From Diphasiastrum complanatum (Eukaryota; Streptophyta; Lycopodiopsida; Lycopodiales; Lycopodiaceae): a stretch of DNA of 64,000 bases. Positions 32,333-44,040 of the stretch are shown piece by piece (the first letter of the stretch is position 1; every line of letters starts with the position of its first letter). The notes beneath the pieces were generated by a model. The model ran no database searches and was not told where the DNA came from. It saw nothing but the letters and a program-made list of their open reading frames with translations. Both the position numbers and the translations under genes were made by a program. The stretch is taken from positions 26,742 to 90,741 of the forward strand of contig MU832029.1 of the NCBI GenBank assembly GCA_029204225.1. Reading direction: 5' to 3'.

Positions 32333-32362
32333 GTCTTATAGGTACCCGCGGGTACAAAAGAC
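32333..32362 (-). other. 3' terminal stem-loop of LINE G
   Basis: GTC and GAC close the structure. The inner stem is the self-complementary GTACCCGCGGGTAC, so GUACCC pairs with GGGUAC. Confidence 0.7.
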
Positions 32363-32973
32363 AGGATAAATGTACTCAAGTGTGTATGGTACTCTAGGAG
32401 CGTATGACAAAAACGTCTCCAAAAAAGAAACATATTAATAAAATAAAAGAAATCTGAACTGAATATGCTGTAATCTCTCTACTGAGCTGGAAAGAAAACA
32501 TATATCTATCATGATGTAAAACAAAGCCTCAAGTCCCAAGTCTCTCCCGAGGCTCTAAAGTAGGATGTAATCAAAATCGTGGAGTGCTCTGGATGTGAGG
32601 GGTGAAACTGCCTTTGTCTGGACCTGTGGACAATATGTCGCCGGCTCTGCCTCATCCTGCTGAGAGGATGACTCGGTCTGATGCACTGACGTCTGGTACG
32701 ATGTCCGTCACTGACTGGAATATCTATCTCATCCTCGAATCTGTCCTCTGTGTCATCTGTGGACCTCTGTCTGCGTCTGGAAAAGAAATCGGTAATACTG
32801 GTCTGGGGATCCAAACTGATCTGGTCACTGACTAAGTCGCATCTCAAAAGCATCATCTCATGTATCATCATGGCTACACAGCGAGGGTCCACATATGTGA
32901 TCAAAGCCTGGAGTGATCTGGAGGAGTCTCGATATAAACAATGATATCGCCCTCTAATCTCTTAATAAACTGG

Positions 32974-34005
32974 TCATCTGAAAATGAAGTGATCCTCATC
33001 CTCAATCTCACCAAGTGAACAGATCTGACAAACTCTGGCCTCCCTGGGTGTGCCATGAAAGCGACTTGTCTCAATGTATAACTGATGAGATGAGACTCTA
33101 AACTGTCCCAATATAAATCTCAAACCATGTGACAAACCCCCGTCCAAATATCTAGGAAGAATAGGACAACCTGTACAGTCGGTATCCATAAAGATGGATT
33201 TGTAGTAAAGGGGCTTCACTCTGAGCTGCCCCTCCCAAACTCTACATATATAGGATCTGTATATAAGCTGCCGAATATAGTGATGTGTGCCCTCTAGAAG
33301 TGACGATAAGGAAATACCGATGTAGTCAAGTAGCCTTCCTGCCTGAGAAAACCATGAGAGGTGGAAACCCTGGCTGTGGAGCAATCGTGATGAGATGAGT
33401 GCAACATAGGAGTATCTGGATCTGTCCATCTGCATCAATCTCTGGAGAAAAATAACAATCCGAAAAATAGCCTCAACCTGTAATGGGGGAACTGCAAACT
33501 CTGCAAGTATAATCTGGTGAGGAATAAAAGGTTTCGCTCGAATCATACGTGGAAGCATAGTAATCTGCAGACGAGATATATCAACCCACGCAGAAGAAGT
33601 AAGACCTGTACACCAAGTCTCTGTAGCATACATGACTGTCGGTGTGACCATGGCATCAAACAGGTGACACTTACTCGAGGCATCACGTATGTATCGTCTG
33701 AAACAAAATCTCTCAAGCTGAACCAGTGATGCGTGCCCCTTACCCAACCTAGCAAGAGCAGCCTGCCTCATACTAAAAACTTGACCAAAAAAGAGGACCC
33801 CCAAATATGTGTATGAAGAAACCACCTCCAAGTGATGGCCATCCCATAAAAGCTCCTGACGCTGCATGAATGCCCGAGATGTGTTGAAGACCATAACTTT
33901 GGTCTTCGTAATGTTCACCAACAAACCCCATCGTGAACAGAAAGAGCGTAAAACATCTCTGTAACCCCTCTCTGGAACGTGATATGAGGACGACATCATC
34001 AACAT
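32974..34005 (-). pseudogene. LINE G: RT thumb to CCHC region
   Basis: This frame of 343 codons contains SRWGLLVNITKTKVMVFNTS, SYTYLGVLFFGQVFSM, IILAEFAVPPLQVEA and, at its end, the knuckle RVCQICSLGEIEDEDHFIFR. The last Cys of C-x2-C-x9-H-x4-C falls just past a frame break. It matches copy B more closely than copy L, so at least two subfamilies coexist. Confidence 0.8.
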
Positions 34006-35395
34006 ACAGTAGAATCGAGATTAGTAGGTCACATTAAGCACAACCCTCTCCTCCATTCTGCATGATCATCCTCTCCAACTCATCAATATAGAGTCCAAAA
34101 GTAGGGGGTAACAAGCATCCCTGCTTCACCCCAATGGTGCTATGAACCTGCTGTGATATGCCATGCTCAGAATGGAAACAACCTATCACTCTCTCATAAA
34201 GGCCCATAATCGCCAAGACTGTGTCTGAGTGGAAGCCAAGGTTGTGTAATCTCTGAATGAGGTGTCGCGGAACAGAGTCAAAGGCCTTACGGAAATCCAC
34301 AAAACAACAGTATACCCGCTCTCGCCTAGATCTAGCCTCCTCAATAATAGCCCTCAAGGTGAATATATGATCTGAGGTGGAGAAATGAGGTCGGAACCCT
34401 GCCTTCCCCAAAGCATGTAGGCGTCTGAGCTCAGCTTCGCTACTGACTGTCGTGTGAAGAACTGAGCCATAATGTGTCCAACCATAATAGTGCGGTAGTT
34501 TTCTGGCCTCATGGGATCACCTCCCTTATGAATGGGATGTATGACATTGGTACACCAAGAGTTGGGGAAGCCTTGAATCACAACTTGATTAAAAAGATCA
34601 GAAAGGATGGGAGAGAGTATATCTTTCGCATGGATAAGAAGTTTTGCTTCTAGGTCTTAGATATCACGGGCACGACGACTATTGAGGTATTTAATGGAAT
34701 CAGATATCATTTTGGGTGTGAATAGGTTGAAGGACGAAGGACGGGGTGAGATGATGATGGGAGAAGTGGTGTCAATAGTATATAGAGATTTGGCGTAATC
34801 TGCGTCGGTATATAGGTCGCTGAAGGTGGGAGAAGGAGCACGAGAAATGAATTCACGCCAAAAGGCCCCCGAAGAGGAACTAAAGAGAAGGTTAATAAGC
34901 CTTCTCCCTTCTTTGATATCATAGGCCTTTTTTTTACAATGGAGTGTGTTTCGATAAGTACGGTTTATATCACGAATAGAAGGATGTGAGTTAGCATAAG
35001 CGGTTTAAGATGGTTATGAAGCTGGCGGCATTCATCATCAAACCAAGGCTGATTTGGGTTTTTGAAGGTGTTAGTTGTTGTTTTGGGTTTTGTGAAAGGA
35101 AAAGAAAGGGAAGCTGCAGTATGTAAGGCATTGGTGAGGTAGTCAGATTGTTGTTCAATGGTGGAGTTATGTGGGAAATGCTGTAGCAGGGAGTTCAATG
35201 AAGTCTGGTAAGCGGGAATGTATGAGTTCTCGAAGCGATATTTCGGGGCACGAGGAAAGGATGGGTGGGAAGTATGAGTGACCGTGGGTTGTGTTCCTAA
35301 ATGGAAGGAGAGAAATGAGTGATCAGACAGAGTAGTACGTGTGATGGTGAAGGCAATATTATGAGGGAGAAGAGAGGGTGATCCCATGAGGTAGT

Positions 35396-35869
35396 CTACC
35401 ACACTAGGTCGCTGTTGTGAGGATGACAAGTGAGGTTGCTGGAAGAAGGCCACCTGGCGAGGCCTTTGAAAATGGCAAGCTCATGGGCTTCTCCTAGCTG
35501 TAAAAAGTACTCTCCATAATCTGTGATAGGCCCGTCCTCATCTGCAGAATGTCTCAAAAGCCCAAGCTCATCGCTATCTAATGCTCTGATACGTAAAGGA
35601 TCCTGATCTACACCATGAAATAAAGTCTGACGTGATCCAGTCCTGGCATTAAAGTCCCCTACCAATAAAATATGTTTTCTATCAAAAAACCTGATGATAT
35701 CACCAGACAAGTCCATGTATGGAGAACCGTCCCTGTCTGAGAAAGAAGATGCATCTGGTGGAAAATAATAGACTGCAATATGAATGTCCCTGTCCAAACC
35801 TATGGGCTCCCCTTTGAGTCTGATCCATATGTATCTGGAGTGATCATCTCCGTGAATCACCTCAAGCAC
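35396..35869 (-). pseudogene. LINE G: endonuclease fragment
   Basis: It shows DRDIHIAVYYFPPDASSF, HILLVGDFNARTGSRQT and YFLQLGEAHELAIFKGL. The N-terminal WNCNG and AETHE blocks are missing because of 5' truncation, and the VVDYF block follows in another frame (35453-34965). Confidence 0.75.
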
Positions 35870-35880
35870 TTTCCGAGTTC

Positions 35881-37075
35881 CACCATATTATTGTCAGTTA
35901 TTGATTGATTGCCAATGATGCAAATCTCCTCTATACCAGGACCATTCGAAATCCTTTCACCAGCCATGTATGTTGTAGGCTTTTGTGTTTGTTGGTTATA
36001 TTTGCTAGTTTGTACGCATTATGTATCATACGTGCCATAACTGTTGTTAACCCATTTAGGCCTTAGAAGAACTCTTTACTAAAACACCTTAAGGCTAATT
36101 TCTAAACTCTAATCGCTAAAACCTCTCTTATGAGTTCCTCCTTGGTACCTCTTCCTTGTCCTTAATACTTACTATACCCCCTCCCCAAGTTCCAAGTTCC
36201 TAAGTTCCTATATTTTTCCTCGATGCTCATTCACAAATAACAAATTACAATGCCACCCATTAATCTCTCCCATTCTCATCGTTCTTCTCTCCCTAATACT
36301 TATAATTTGAATTCTACTCTATTCCTTCTAAGTTCTAACTTCTCATGCCCATCATCCTAATTCCTAAATGTACCTCTTCAATGTCCATAAATGAATTAAA
36401 TAAACATCCCAATTCCTGAACACACCTATGCTAAGCCCTTCCTGATTTTCTCTCTCCTCTCCACTCTTCTGTCTCACCTTCTCCTCACTCTCCTCTCCTC
36501 TCCCCCCTTTTTCTTTTCTCCTCTCAAAGTCCCTCTCAATGTACGCTACATAATGAAATAAAATAACAACTCGAATGTGTGCTATTTCCTCCCATTTGAT
36601 TTTTCTCCTCCCATCAGTCTGTTTTGAACCAAAAACTTATTCAGTTCTGAATTGAAATCACGACTCGATGCGGTGATCTGTGAAACATTGTATACACGAT
36701 GGAGTAGATGGTTGAAGACTCAGTGGACGACTCCATAAAGTTAAATAATGAACATCTTTCATGTTAATTTTGGGATACCATCAAGGCACTAGTAAATTAG
36801 GTCTTTTCTTGTAGCACTATTTGTCGTTAGAGAAGTTTTTTTTAGTTAACATTCTGAAGGTTTATACTTGTTAGTCTACTTACTCTCAGAATGGCAAGGC
36901 TCAATGCTTGTGCTATTGTGCTCTTTGAAGTTTGATCTTTAGGAGACATTATAAAAGTGTTGCTCGTAATTTTCTTGTCTGTTTCAGGTTCTTACTTTCT
37001 TGCGAATTGGAAATTTTGATTCCTTGCGATAGGACCATGAGCTGTTCTTATTCTATGTAACTTCAACCATGGAGC

Positions 37076-37078
<3 letters not shown>
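35881..37078 (+). other. ABCC intron, right end of the 14.4-kb intron
   Basis: No coding similarity was found. About 36120-36500 is pyrimidine-rich (CTCTCTCCTCTCC-type) and resembles 26640-26830, so both may be ends of the same kind of element. Confidence 0.45.
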
Positions 37079-37128
<50 letters not shown>

Positions 37129-37134
37129 GAGAGA
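37079..37134 (+). repeat. (GA)n tract 27 bp upstream of an ABCC exon, without a LINE
   Basis: About 27 GA units with one interruption (GACAGAGA) end 26 bp before the acceptor CTCTCATTAG at 37160. No LINE sequence is attached on either side, so it looks like an unoccupied target. Confidence 0.9.
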
Positions 37135-37160
37135 GCGCTTAAGTTTTTACCTCTCATTAG

Positions 37161-37323
37161 GTGATATTTGGAGTCATAGCCATCTGCAATTTCCCAGATG
37201 TAATACCTCTGTCTATATACATTCCAATACAAGTGGATCCTAGCCAAATAGTTGAATTGGACTATGAAGCTTTACCTGGAGCAGAACAAGTTTGTCCTGA
37301 GAGGCATGCAAATATCTTCTCAA
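37161..37323 (+). CDS. ABCC exon: last TMD0 helix end and L0 linker
   Basis: The exon has 163 bp (54 codons plus one base), follows CTCTCATTAG and precedes GTGAGTATG. It encodes VIFGVIAICNFPDVIPLSIY, then IPIQVDPSQIVELDYEALPG, then AEQVCPERHANIFS. The CPE(K/R)HANIF motif and the acidic linker are hallmarks of plant ABCC1/ABCC2-type L0 regions, which connect TMD0 to the transporter core. Confidence 0.93.
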
Positions 37324-38399
37324 GTGAGTATGACCCATGGCATCCTTACTTTCATCTTAGACATGTTTGAATGGTGTGAGAAAAGTGCTCATGCACATGA
37401 TATTAGTTGCAAAGAATTAAGGATTTTCATAAGAGGGTTAAATATTTATGCACTGGCTGATGCTACATAATATCTATATTGATGGTTTACATTGAGCTAA
37501 CTTGAATTTTTTTGGTTTCTTTTTCTGAATGCTCATATCTGAAAGCTTTGGGAAAAGTTTATCATATAGTGTATATCAGGAAGTGGCTTTGTAAAGTACG
37601 AGTCACTATCAAGTTATTTCTACCTTATTAAAAGTTAGTAAGTCAGAAAGCACATGATTCCCTCTTTCTCCGAAATCTCATCATCAAGTTTACATTGCTT
37701 TGAACTGTTGAGTGCATCAATAAGAGTAATCTGGAGGCTAAATAAGAGTAATATGATTGATAGAGTTTAGAATACCGTAGCTGTACATGGTGAGGCACAA
37801 ATTGAAATACAAACCTCTAAGTTTATGCTCTAATTTAACAGATACTATTCAACAGATAATATAACTTATTTGCCTGTTCTCAACTCTTAGTTAGTACCTC
37901 TTTCACAGCCTAAGGTATGTTTTCGTATACCAATATTTTTTTTCTTTCCATATAACTTGTTAGATCAAGATATAGCATACAAGTAACTAGATATTTCCAA
38001 GATTCACTACTGTTGTTGTTTAGGTTGTTTTCACCTGAAAGGCCCAGAATAGGCAGTGTGATTTTTGAGAAACTAAGAGCAGTGTGTACTTTGTTGTGCA
38101 CTGTGTACAATTATAAATTTTAGTATATTACTTGCAGGCCATAAAATGAAATGCGCTAAGGACCCCCAAAGTGCAAGGTTTATGTTCGTTAATACTTGTG
38201 CTGCTTGTTTGATAATGACAGTAGCATTAATCAGTCAGTCATGTGGCACCTGGGACCCATGCTAAATCCTACAATCAAGTTTCAGAAGTGGTGCCACTCT
38301 AGAAACTATATCATAGGACACCTAAATGTTGCTTTGCATGTCAGTACCTATGCATGCCATTTATCCTGTCTCGCCCTATATTGTGCTTCCTTGCCTCTA
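37324..38399 (+). other. ABCC intron, left part of the 3.6-kb intron
   Basis: I recognise no element in this AT-rich stretch. Confidence 0.5.
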
Positions 38400-38560
38400 T
38401 CAGTTCTGTTGATGTGAAATTCAATATTGATACTTCAAGAGAGAGTTGTGATATTGCTTTTGAGACAAAGCTTTCCAAGGAGGAGTTATGGCATAAGAGG
38501 TTGGGACATCCCAACTACAAATCTATGCTTCATAACGCCCTCTCCCCTCTATGAAGATGT
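38400..38560 (+). pseudogene. copia GAG-pre-integrase fragment
   Basis: One frame reads SKEELWHKRLGHPNYKSMLH, the conserved HxxLGHxN-type block that precedes integrase in copia polyproteins. Neighbouring protease or integrase parts were not recognised. Confidence 0.65.
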
Positions 38561-38869
38561 GTCCTTTTTTCCTATGTTTCAATAAAGTTTGCACTTGTTC
38601 TGCTCGTTATGTGTGAGTGACAATTAGGGTTCCAAAGTTTGCTCTTTTCATAGAACTCCCCATTCTGAGAATTTTTTGGGAAGTACATTTCCTTTTGAAT
38701 GTTTTGTATGTGTATTTAACAAAGGAATTGTAAAAGAAGTTATGTTTGGAATGTGGGAGTGAGTAAGTTTTGTACGTTGTTCGGAACGGCTGTGTTTCGT
38801 GTTGCTGGGAACTATGACTCTATCTATTGGTATCATCTGTTTAATTGAAACGACTGCTTGAAGCTCTTG

Positions 38870-38950
38870 CAATCTCACATCCTAAGAAACACTCTACAGG
38901 CTTTAGATCCTATTTCCTACACCTTTTATCAGAGCCAGCTGCCAAATCCA
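38870..38950 (+). other. possible copia LTR end and decayed primer binding site
   Basis: CCTATTTCCTACA followed by CCTTTTATCAGAGCC resembles an LTR end and the TGGTATCAGAGCC site of copia elements (compare 18998-19020). The match is imperfect. Confidence 0.35.
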
Positions 38951-39192
38951 CCTACTTGTGGTATTCTAGTCAAGAGAAAGCCCATTCTAGCAATGAGAAT
39001 GATAGTACTTCTATTTCTATGCTTGTGTTTTTGAGGAGAAAGTTGGGAAAATAGCGTCCATTAGAATTGGCTAGCAGCAGCCTATTGTATGCAATTATGA
39101 TGAGCCCTAGCATGAGGATTCCATGTGGCACTTGGGATCACTATATTCCATAATAAAGTCTTGAAACTTATGCCACTCTAGAATTTGCAAAT

Positions 39193-40519
39193 TAATGGGT
39201 CCTCCTGAAGGAGAGGTGCTCGGATCTTTGAGCCCGTCGCACACATGTGAAGGTATGTACTTTTCACATTATATATCTTCACCTCATCCTGATGACTTTC
39301 CCAGCTTTGTTATGTACCAATTCTTGCATATCTTTATGCGAACCTCGACTCAGAGGCAAAGTCATTCCTCAGGATGTTTACCATGCCGGTTCTCATGGAA
39401 GATTAAAAGTAGACTTCTATTTTGCAAAGACAAAAACTTTTTATATTGTGAAGACGATAGACAAGTGACAGAAGAAGCGATCGGTACAAATGTGGATGCT
39501 CCTAATTCTTTCCAAAAGTGATTTTATCAGTTAGGAAGCCGTCAAATTACAGGAAACCCTTAATGACAACTTTGACTTAAAGAAAGAGGATTGCCAAACA
39601 AAGAACAGTGAAAGCAGATATAAAAGCACAAGTTAGAGGCAACAACCTGTATGTGTGCTAAAGACTGCAGGAAATGTTTTTTCCTAACAAAAACAGGGAC
39701 AGACAAACAATGTCAAAAGAACCAACCTTTCTATCGAAATTTGGTGTAAATTCTTTGAAATGCATGCAAAACTGGTATCAAAGAGTATTTTTTGTCTGCA
39801 CTTCAAAAAAGAATGAGATGGAACACAAACAAGAAAGTATTATTTCACACAGAAAGTATTAATGGGTCCTCCTGAAGGAGAGGTGCTCGGATCTTTGAGC
39901 CCGTCGCACACATGTGAAGGTATGTACTTTTCACATTATATATCTTCACCTCATCCTGATGACTTTCCCAGCTTTGTTATGTACCAATTCTTGCATATCT
40001 TTATGCGAACCTCGACTCAGAGGCAAAGTCATTCCTCAGGATGTTTACCATGCCGGTTCTCATGGAAGATTAAAAGTAGACTTCTATTTTGCAAAGACAA
40101 AAACTTTTTATATTGTGAAGACGATAGACAAGTGACAGAAGAAGCGATCGGTACAAATGTGGATGCTCCTAATTCTTTCCAAAAGTGATTTTATCAGTTA
40201 GGAAGCCGTCAAATTACAGGAAACCCTTAATGACAACTTTGACTTAAAGAAAGAGGATTGCCAAACAAAGAACAGTGAAAGCAGATATAAAAGCACAAGT
40301 TAGAGGCAACAACCTGTATGTGTGCTAAAGACTGCAGGAAATGTTTTTTCCTAACAAAAACAGGGACAGACAAACAATGTCAAAAGAACCAACCTTTCTA
40401 TCGAAATTTGGTGTAAATTCTTTGAAATGCATGCAAAACTGGTATCAAAGAGTATTTTTTGTCTGCACTTCAAAAAAGAATGAGATGGAACACAAACAAG
40501 AAAGTATTATTTCACACAT
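39193..40519 (+). repeat. tandem duplication with a 667-bp period, apparently without differences
   Basis: The block beginning AATGGGTCCTCCTGAAGG at about 39193 recurs 667 bp later at about 39860. By eye both copies are identical up to TATTATTTCACACA, where the first copy runs into AGAAAGTATT and the second unit while the second copy continues into TGATC. Conceptual translations of the two copies are also identical. It contains no recognised domain. The identity implies a very recent event or an assembly artefact. Confidence 0.9.
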
Positions 40520-40873
40520 GATCAAAATCTTTACAATCATCATGATTTACATTCTTATCTTGAAGGTATTAATTCAAATTTATTGTCTCGGACTTTTCAG
40601 ATCTATTGTCGATAGAAAAACCAGCTTCAGATGTGGAAGAAAAAGCTTTCTACGAATCATTAGGATTATGAATGGAGCCAGCTGCTATTTTCAGCCTTAG
40701 CCTCCTACTAGACATTTGATAAATCATCATACCTACTATATTTCTTGTTCTCCCTTCGATTCCCATTGCAATCATAACTTCTGACGTGCTCATTTATTAT
40801 GTTTTCTCCCCAGTTCATCTTACAATTTCGTTGGCAGTTCTTTGAAAATTTATTTGTTTGACAATGCATTCAG
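40520..40873 (+). other. ABCC intron, right end before the TMD1 exon
   Basis: It is AT-rich without recognisable elements and ends in the acceptor GCATTCAG. Confidence 0.6.
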
Positions 40874-40988
40874 GGATTTTGTTTGAGTGGATGACCCCTC
40901 TTATGAAGAAGGGTTATAAGAAGCCTCTTGGGGAGCGAGATATTTGGCAACTGGACACGTGGGATCGAACCGAAGAGCTTTATGCAAA
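40874..40988 (+). CDS. ABCC exon: start of the transporter core
   Basis: The exon has 115 bp. Its first two bases complete an Arg codon with the A left by the previous exon. It encodes [20 protein letters not shown], then [17 protein letters not shown]. This matches the FSWMNPLM...KRPL.EKDVW.LDTWD segment of plant ABCC1/2, the conserved start of TMD1. The donor is AAAGTATGTG (phase 2). Confidence 0.95.
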
Positions 40989-42559
40989 GTATGTGTTTCA
41001 AAGACATGGACGTGTCTACACTTCATACTTTGTAGGGGTTTCTATGAGAGTTTCTCATACTGTCATTTGATGATCAAGTCCTAAGAAAGCGTGGTGTTTT
41101 AGAGCCAGTTGCATTTTGTTAAAGACAGTCTCACTAGTTGATGTGAATGAAACCAGAGCCTTACCTTGAAATAGGTTATATTAAATAGTTTCTTTTTTCA
41201 TTTCTTGTGGATTAGAAAATTGAATTAATTCACTTGCTGCTTTAAATTGATCTTAAATTTCTGAAACACTGTTTCTGACAGTCTAGGCTTTTGGTTTCAG
41301 TTGAGAGCAAAACATACTTTATCCATGTGTTAAATGATGGCAATTCTTACTGTTTTCTAGTGAACCACATGCTGTTTTTTAGAGAGTGCATAGGAAGCTT
41401 TTGTCTTTTTGCTGAACTGACATCAATAAAATTTCTAACGAACTCATGTTTCTGGATTTAGCAGTCAGGAGAAGACTGTAGCCTACTCTGAGAATGTCTT
41501 TGGACAGCTTGATATCTAGACTTTCTGCAAAATGATAGCTGATGCGCCAGTCTCCAGCAGAAACTAAATGTAGCTGTAATTGGGAGTTATGTATATGGTG
41601 TATTTTAGGATCGTTGAGTGGCTTGGGAGTTGGCTTCCCAAGGCAACCTATGAAAAAGTGACTCTTTCACCTCCTTTGTTGCTTTGGCTGGTCCTTGCTT
41701 TATATGAGAATTTCTCTTCAGTGTTTTTCTAGGTTAAGCTGCATAGCACGATGATTCTGGCACTTATAATGTGAGAGTTGTGTTTATGCAGTTTCCTCAT
41801 AGCCCCTCTTTCCCACAATCTGACAGCCCTCCTTGCTTTGCAATACTTGTCATCATAAACAACTCTTTTTAAGTTTTTCCCCTTCTTTAGTATTTTTGCA
41901 TAGTAACAATGCTTTCTGCTGATATTGAACCAACAATGTGCTTTCCTTGTGGAAATATTTGAATAGGTTTAAGTAAACAAATTATTGGTGTGAGAAAGAA
42001 TGCTCTTATGCTTATGTAAATGCACTTGGTTTTCTTTCATTCAACTTGGAAGTTTTTTCAAGGTTGTATTGTTTTGAAGTTTTAATCTCTATTTTCAAGG
42101 AAACCTGTTTTTTAGCATTTAGTCTTATTTCTGTTTTGGAATTTGTCATTTCTCGCATCAAATACGGTTTTCAGTTGAATACAGTTCAGAAATGGTCGGT
42201 GTGTCTCTGGATCAGCTTTTGTCTAGGCCAGAGTTGACACAGTCTCAAGAACTATTCCTAGTGCTGAGAAAATGTTCCTCTGTCAACATTCCATAACTCC
42301 GCTTATTGTCCAGCTCTAGGTGCCTTACTTTCTACACATTTCTGAGTACATTTCGAGTTTAGAAAAAGAAAATTTGGTTTTCTTCTCTCTTTGAAAAAAT
42401 ACGCTTAATCTATTTTCTCTGTAAAAGAAATTCTCAACCTGTACGGTGTAAGTAGCTTACTGTCACACTATGCAGTTTCCCTCTTCTTGAATTACCATTT
42501 TTCGGTTGTAGAGGGTTGTTAGCAAATGTCTTCTTTCTGATTGTAGCCCTCTTCTGCAG
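40989..42559 (+). other. ABCC intron, 1.6 kb
   Basis: I see no transposon. The acceptor is TCTTCTGCAG. Confidence 0.7.
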
Positions 42560-42640
42560 TTTTCAGAGGTGCTGGGTTGCTGAAAGCACCAAAACGCGTC
42601 CGAGGTTGCTTAGGGCCCTAAACAATAGCCTGGGCTCAAG
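42560..42640 (+). CDS. ABCC exon: TMD1 N-terminal linker
   Basis: The 81-bp exon follows CTTCTGCAG. Its first base completes Asn. It encodes FQRCWVAESTKTRPRLLRAL, then NNSLGS, corresponding to the FQ.SW..E..KP.PWLLRALNNSLG segment of plant ABCC1/2. Donor phase is 2 (AG left over). Confidence 0.95.
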
Positions 42641-42864
42641 GTTGGACCCTTACATTGAACAAAAAGTTTTCGTTACTTATCTAGATTCAGTTTTGCTCAG
42701 CTGGCAACATGCATTTTATTGGATGAATTAAGGAGGTAATCAACTGGGCATTATTATCTATTAGCATGTAGAACTCAATTTTTGGGTGCTCTTTCCTCGG
42801 TGGCTACACTTCTTTCGCCAGCTTTTCCAGAAAAGTTCTTACAGTGTTTACTTTATGTTTGCAG

Positions 42865-42889
42865 ATTTTGGCTTGGAGGCATTTTCAAG
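42865..42889 (+). CDS. ABCC micro-exon of 25 bp (RFWLGGIFK)
   Basis: It lies between TTATGTTTGCAG and GTCAGT. The first base completes the Arg codon split with the previous exon, then FWLGGIFK follows. This matches (R)FWWGGFWK in plant ABCC1/2, directly before IGND. It ends in phase 0, in agreement with the exon at 63631. An exon this short would be missed by most automatic predictors. Confidence 0.9.
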
Positions 42890-43436
42890 GTCAGTTGATG
42901 TATATTTAGGATCTTTAGCTGATGTACTTGTTCTGGCCATTCTTGGCATGGCATTAAATAAATACAGACTTTAGTTTTCATTTCTTTATGGACAATGGCG
43001 TGACTTCTTAAATTAGGTTAGTTTGCATACTCAAGTTTTTGAAGAATCCTGCTTCCTCTAATGCATTTATAGAGATCGTTGTTTTCCATAATAACAGAAT
43101 AATGGTATCAAAGGGTGGCAGAAGAGCAGCCTGCTTGACTCAGCTGATGAAAGGGGAGATTGGCAAAGCTGCAGTCTGAAATGGGTTAGGCTCCAGTGCA
43201 AGGAGAGGGGAATGGCATGTAGAGCATTAGATCGATATACGTGTTGGCTAGAATGTGTTGTGATCCCAAAGCGGCATACAAAAGGAAGCGAGGATGCTTT
43301 TAGTTGAGATAGTCATAGAGGGTTCAAGCTCCCGTTAAGAAAAATGCACTACAAACAGAAATAACTAATTAGCATCATTCAGATAGTATGTATATGATGC
43401 ATATTTCTTTCTGCAAACTTTGCATTGACAGGCTGT
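42890..43436 (+). other. ABCC intron, start of the 20.7-kb intron
   Basis: No recognised element before the repeats at 43437. Confidence 0.5.
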
Positions 43437-43930
43437 TCACAAGGTTGAAAATGATTTCAGACCTATGCAACAGTTTCCTCTCTCCCGGGACCCTGTTTGC
43501 TGGAAGGCCTGTGATGACTGACTGCTCCCTAGGCAAAGGAGACTGCATAAGGTAGTGGATAGGCTCCTCAGCAGCTGAGAGGAGCCATCAGGCAGCCTGC
43601 CCAGAGCATCTGGAAAAGGGCTGACAGGCTTATTAGGCAGCTGATAGGCTGCGTAGCAGCTGGATGAAAAGCCTTGCAAGTCTGGGGGATGCAGTCCAGC
43701 GTAATGATATTGGTGGTTGTGCTGTAGAAGGCTGGCGATGAGTGACACCCCTTTAGGCCAAAGAAGCTGCATAAGGCTTTGGACAGACTGCATAGCAGCT
43801 GAAACAGACTTCCAGTGCACCTTAGGAAGGGTCCAGGGACCACAGTCTGCATAGCAGCTGGACAAATATCAGCGCTGATCTGGCAGGGGAGTTGTGAGGG
43901 AGGCATGCTAGGAAGTAAGGGTAAGTAGCA
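43437..43930. repeat. degenerate repeats built on CAGCTGCTATGCAG
   Basis: On the minus strand, CAGCTGCTATGCAG, CAGCTGCTACGCAG and CAGCTGCTGAGGAG recur at intervals of roughly 60-140 bp, with other shared words (CTTATGCAG...CTTTGGCC). The block ends at a short (GAAA)n next to a LINE-like 3' end. Its position relative to that tail matches the repeat-rich 5' leaders of other LINE copies, but no ORF1 is attached. The open frames over it are probably chance. Confidence 0.45.
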
Positions 43931-43933
43931 TTG

Positions 43934-44040
43934 AGAAAGAAAGAAAGCTTTATTAACGTGTTTTTCATACCAAGGGCATATGTTCCTTGAGGAGGGAAGG
44001 AATGTCATGTACTTGTATTCCTACCTTAATGTGAACACGT
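43934..44040 (-). mobile_element. LINE 3'-end relic
   Basis: GAAAGAAAGAAAGCTTTATTAACGTG, then a hairpin-like CATACCAAGGGCATATG, corresponds to the family's 3' end. The body of the element to the right is missing or unrecognisable. Confidence 0.5.

Larger units (their letters stand above)
32322..35880 (-). mobile_element. LINE copy G, 5'-truncated in the endonuclease, frameshifted
   Basis: In sense order: the endonuclease from about residue 85 (35869-35396; YIWIRLKGEP, LLVGDFNART), linker (35453-34600), RT blocks (34581-34034; GDPMRPENYRTIM, AGFRPHFSTSDHIF, CCFVDFRKAFDSVP), palm with YVDD in a short broken frame (about 34020-33980), thumb to CCHC region (34005-32974), and C-terminal tail (32904-32509). 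The 3' UTR carries a perfect stem (GTACCCGCGGGTAC) before the (GA)n tract. The 5' end at about 35880 does not abut (GA)n, unlike other copies. Confidence 0.85.

Noticed and set aside
39195-40700. Open frames of 108, 73 and 119 codons in the duplicated segment as genes
   Set aside because: They lie in an ABCC intron, have no domain and seem open by chance; the duplication explains why they occur in pairs.
43437-44008. Minus-strand frames of 142 and 146 codons, Ser/Leu/Gln-rich
   Set aside because: Both follow the CAGCTGCTATGCAG repeats in two overlapping frames, which is typical for repeats without stops.
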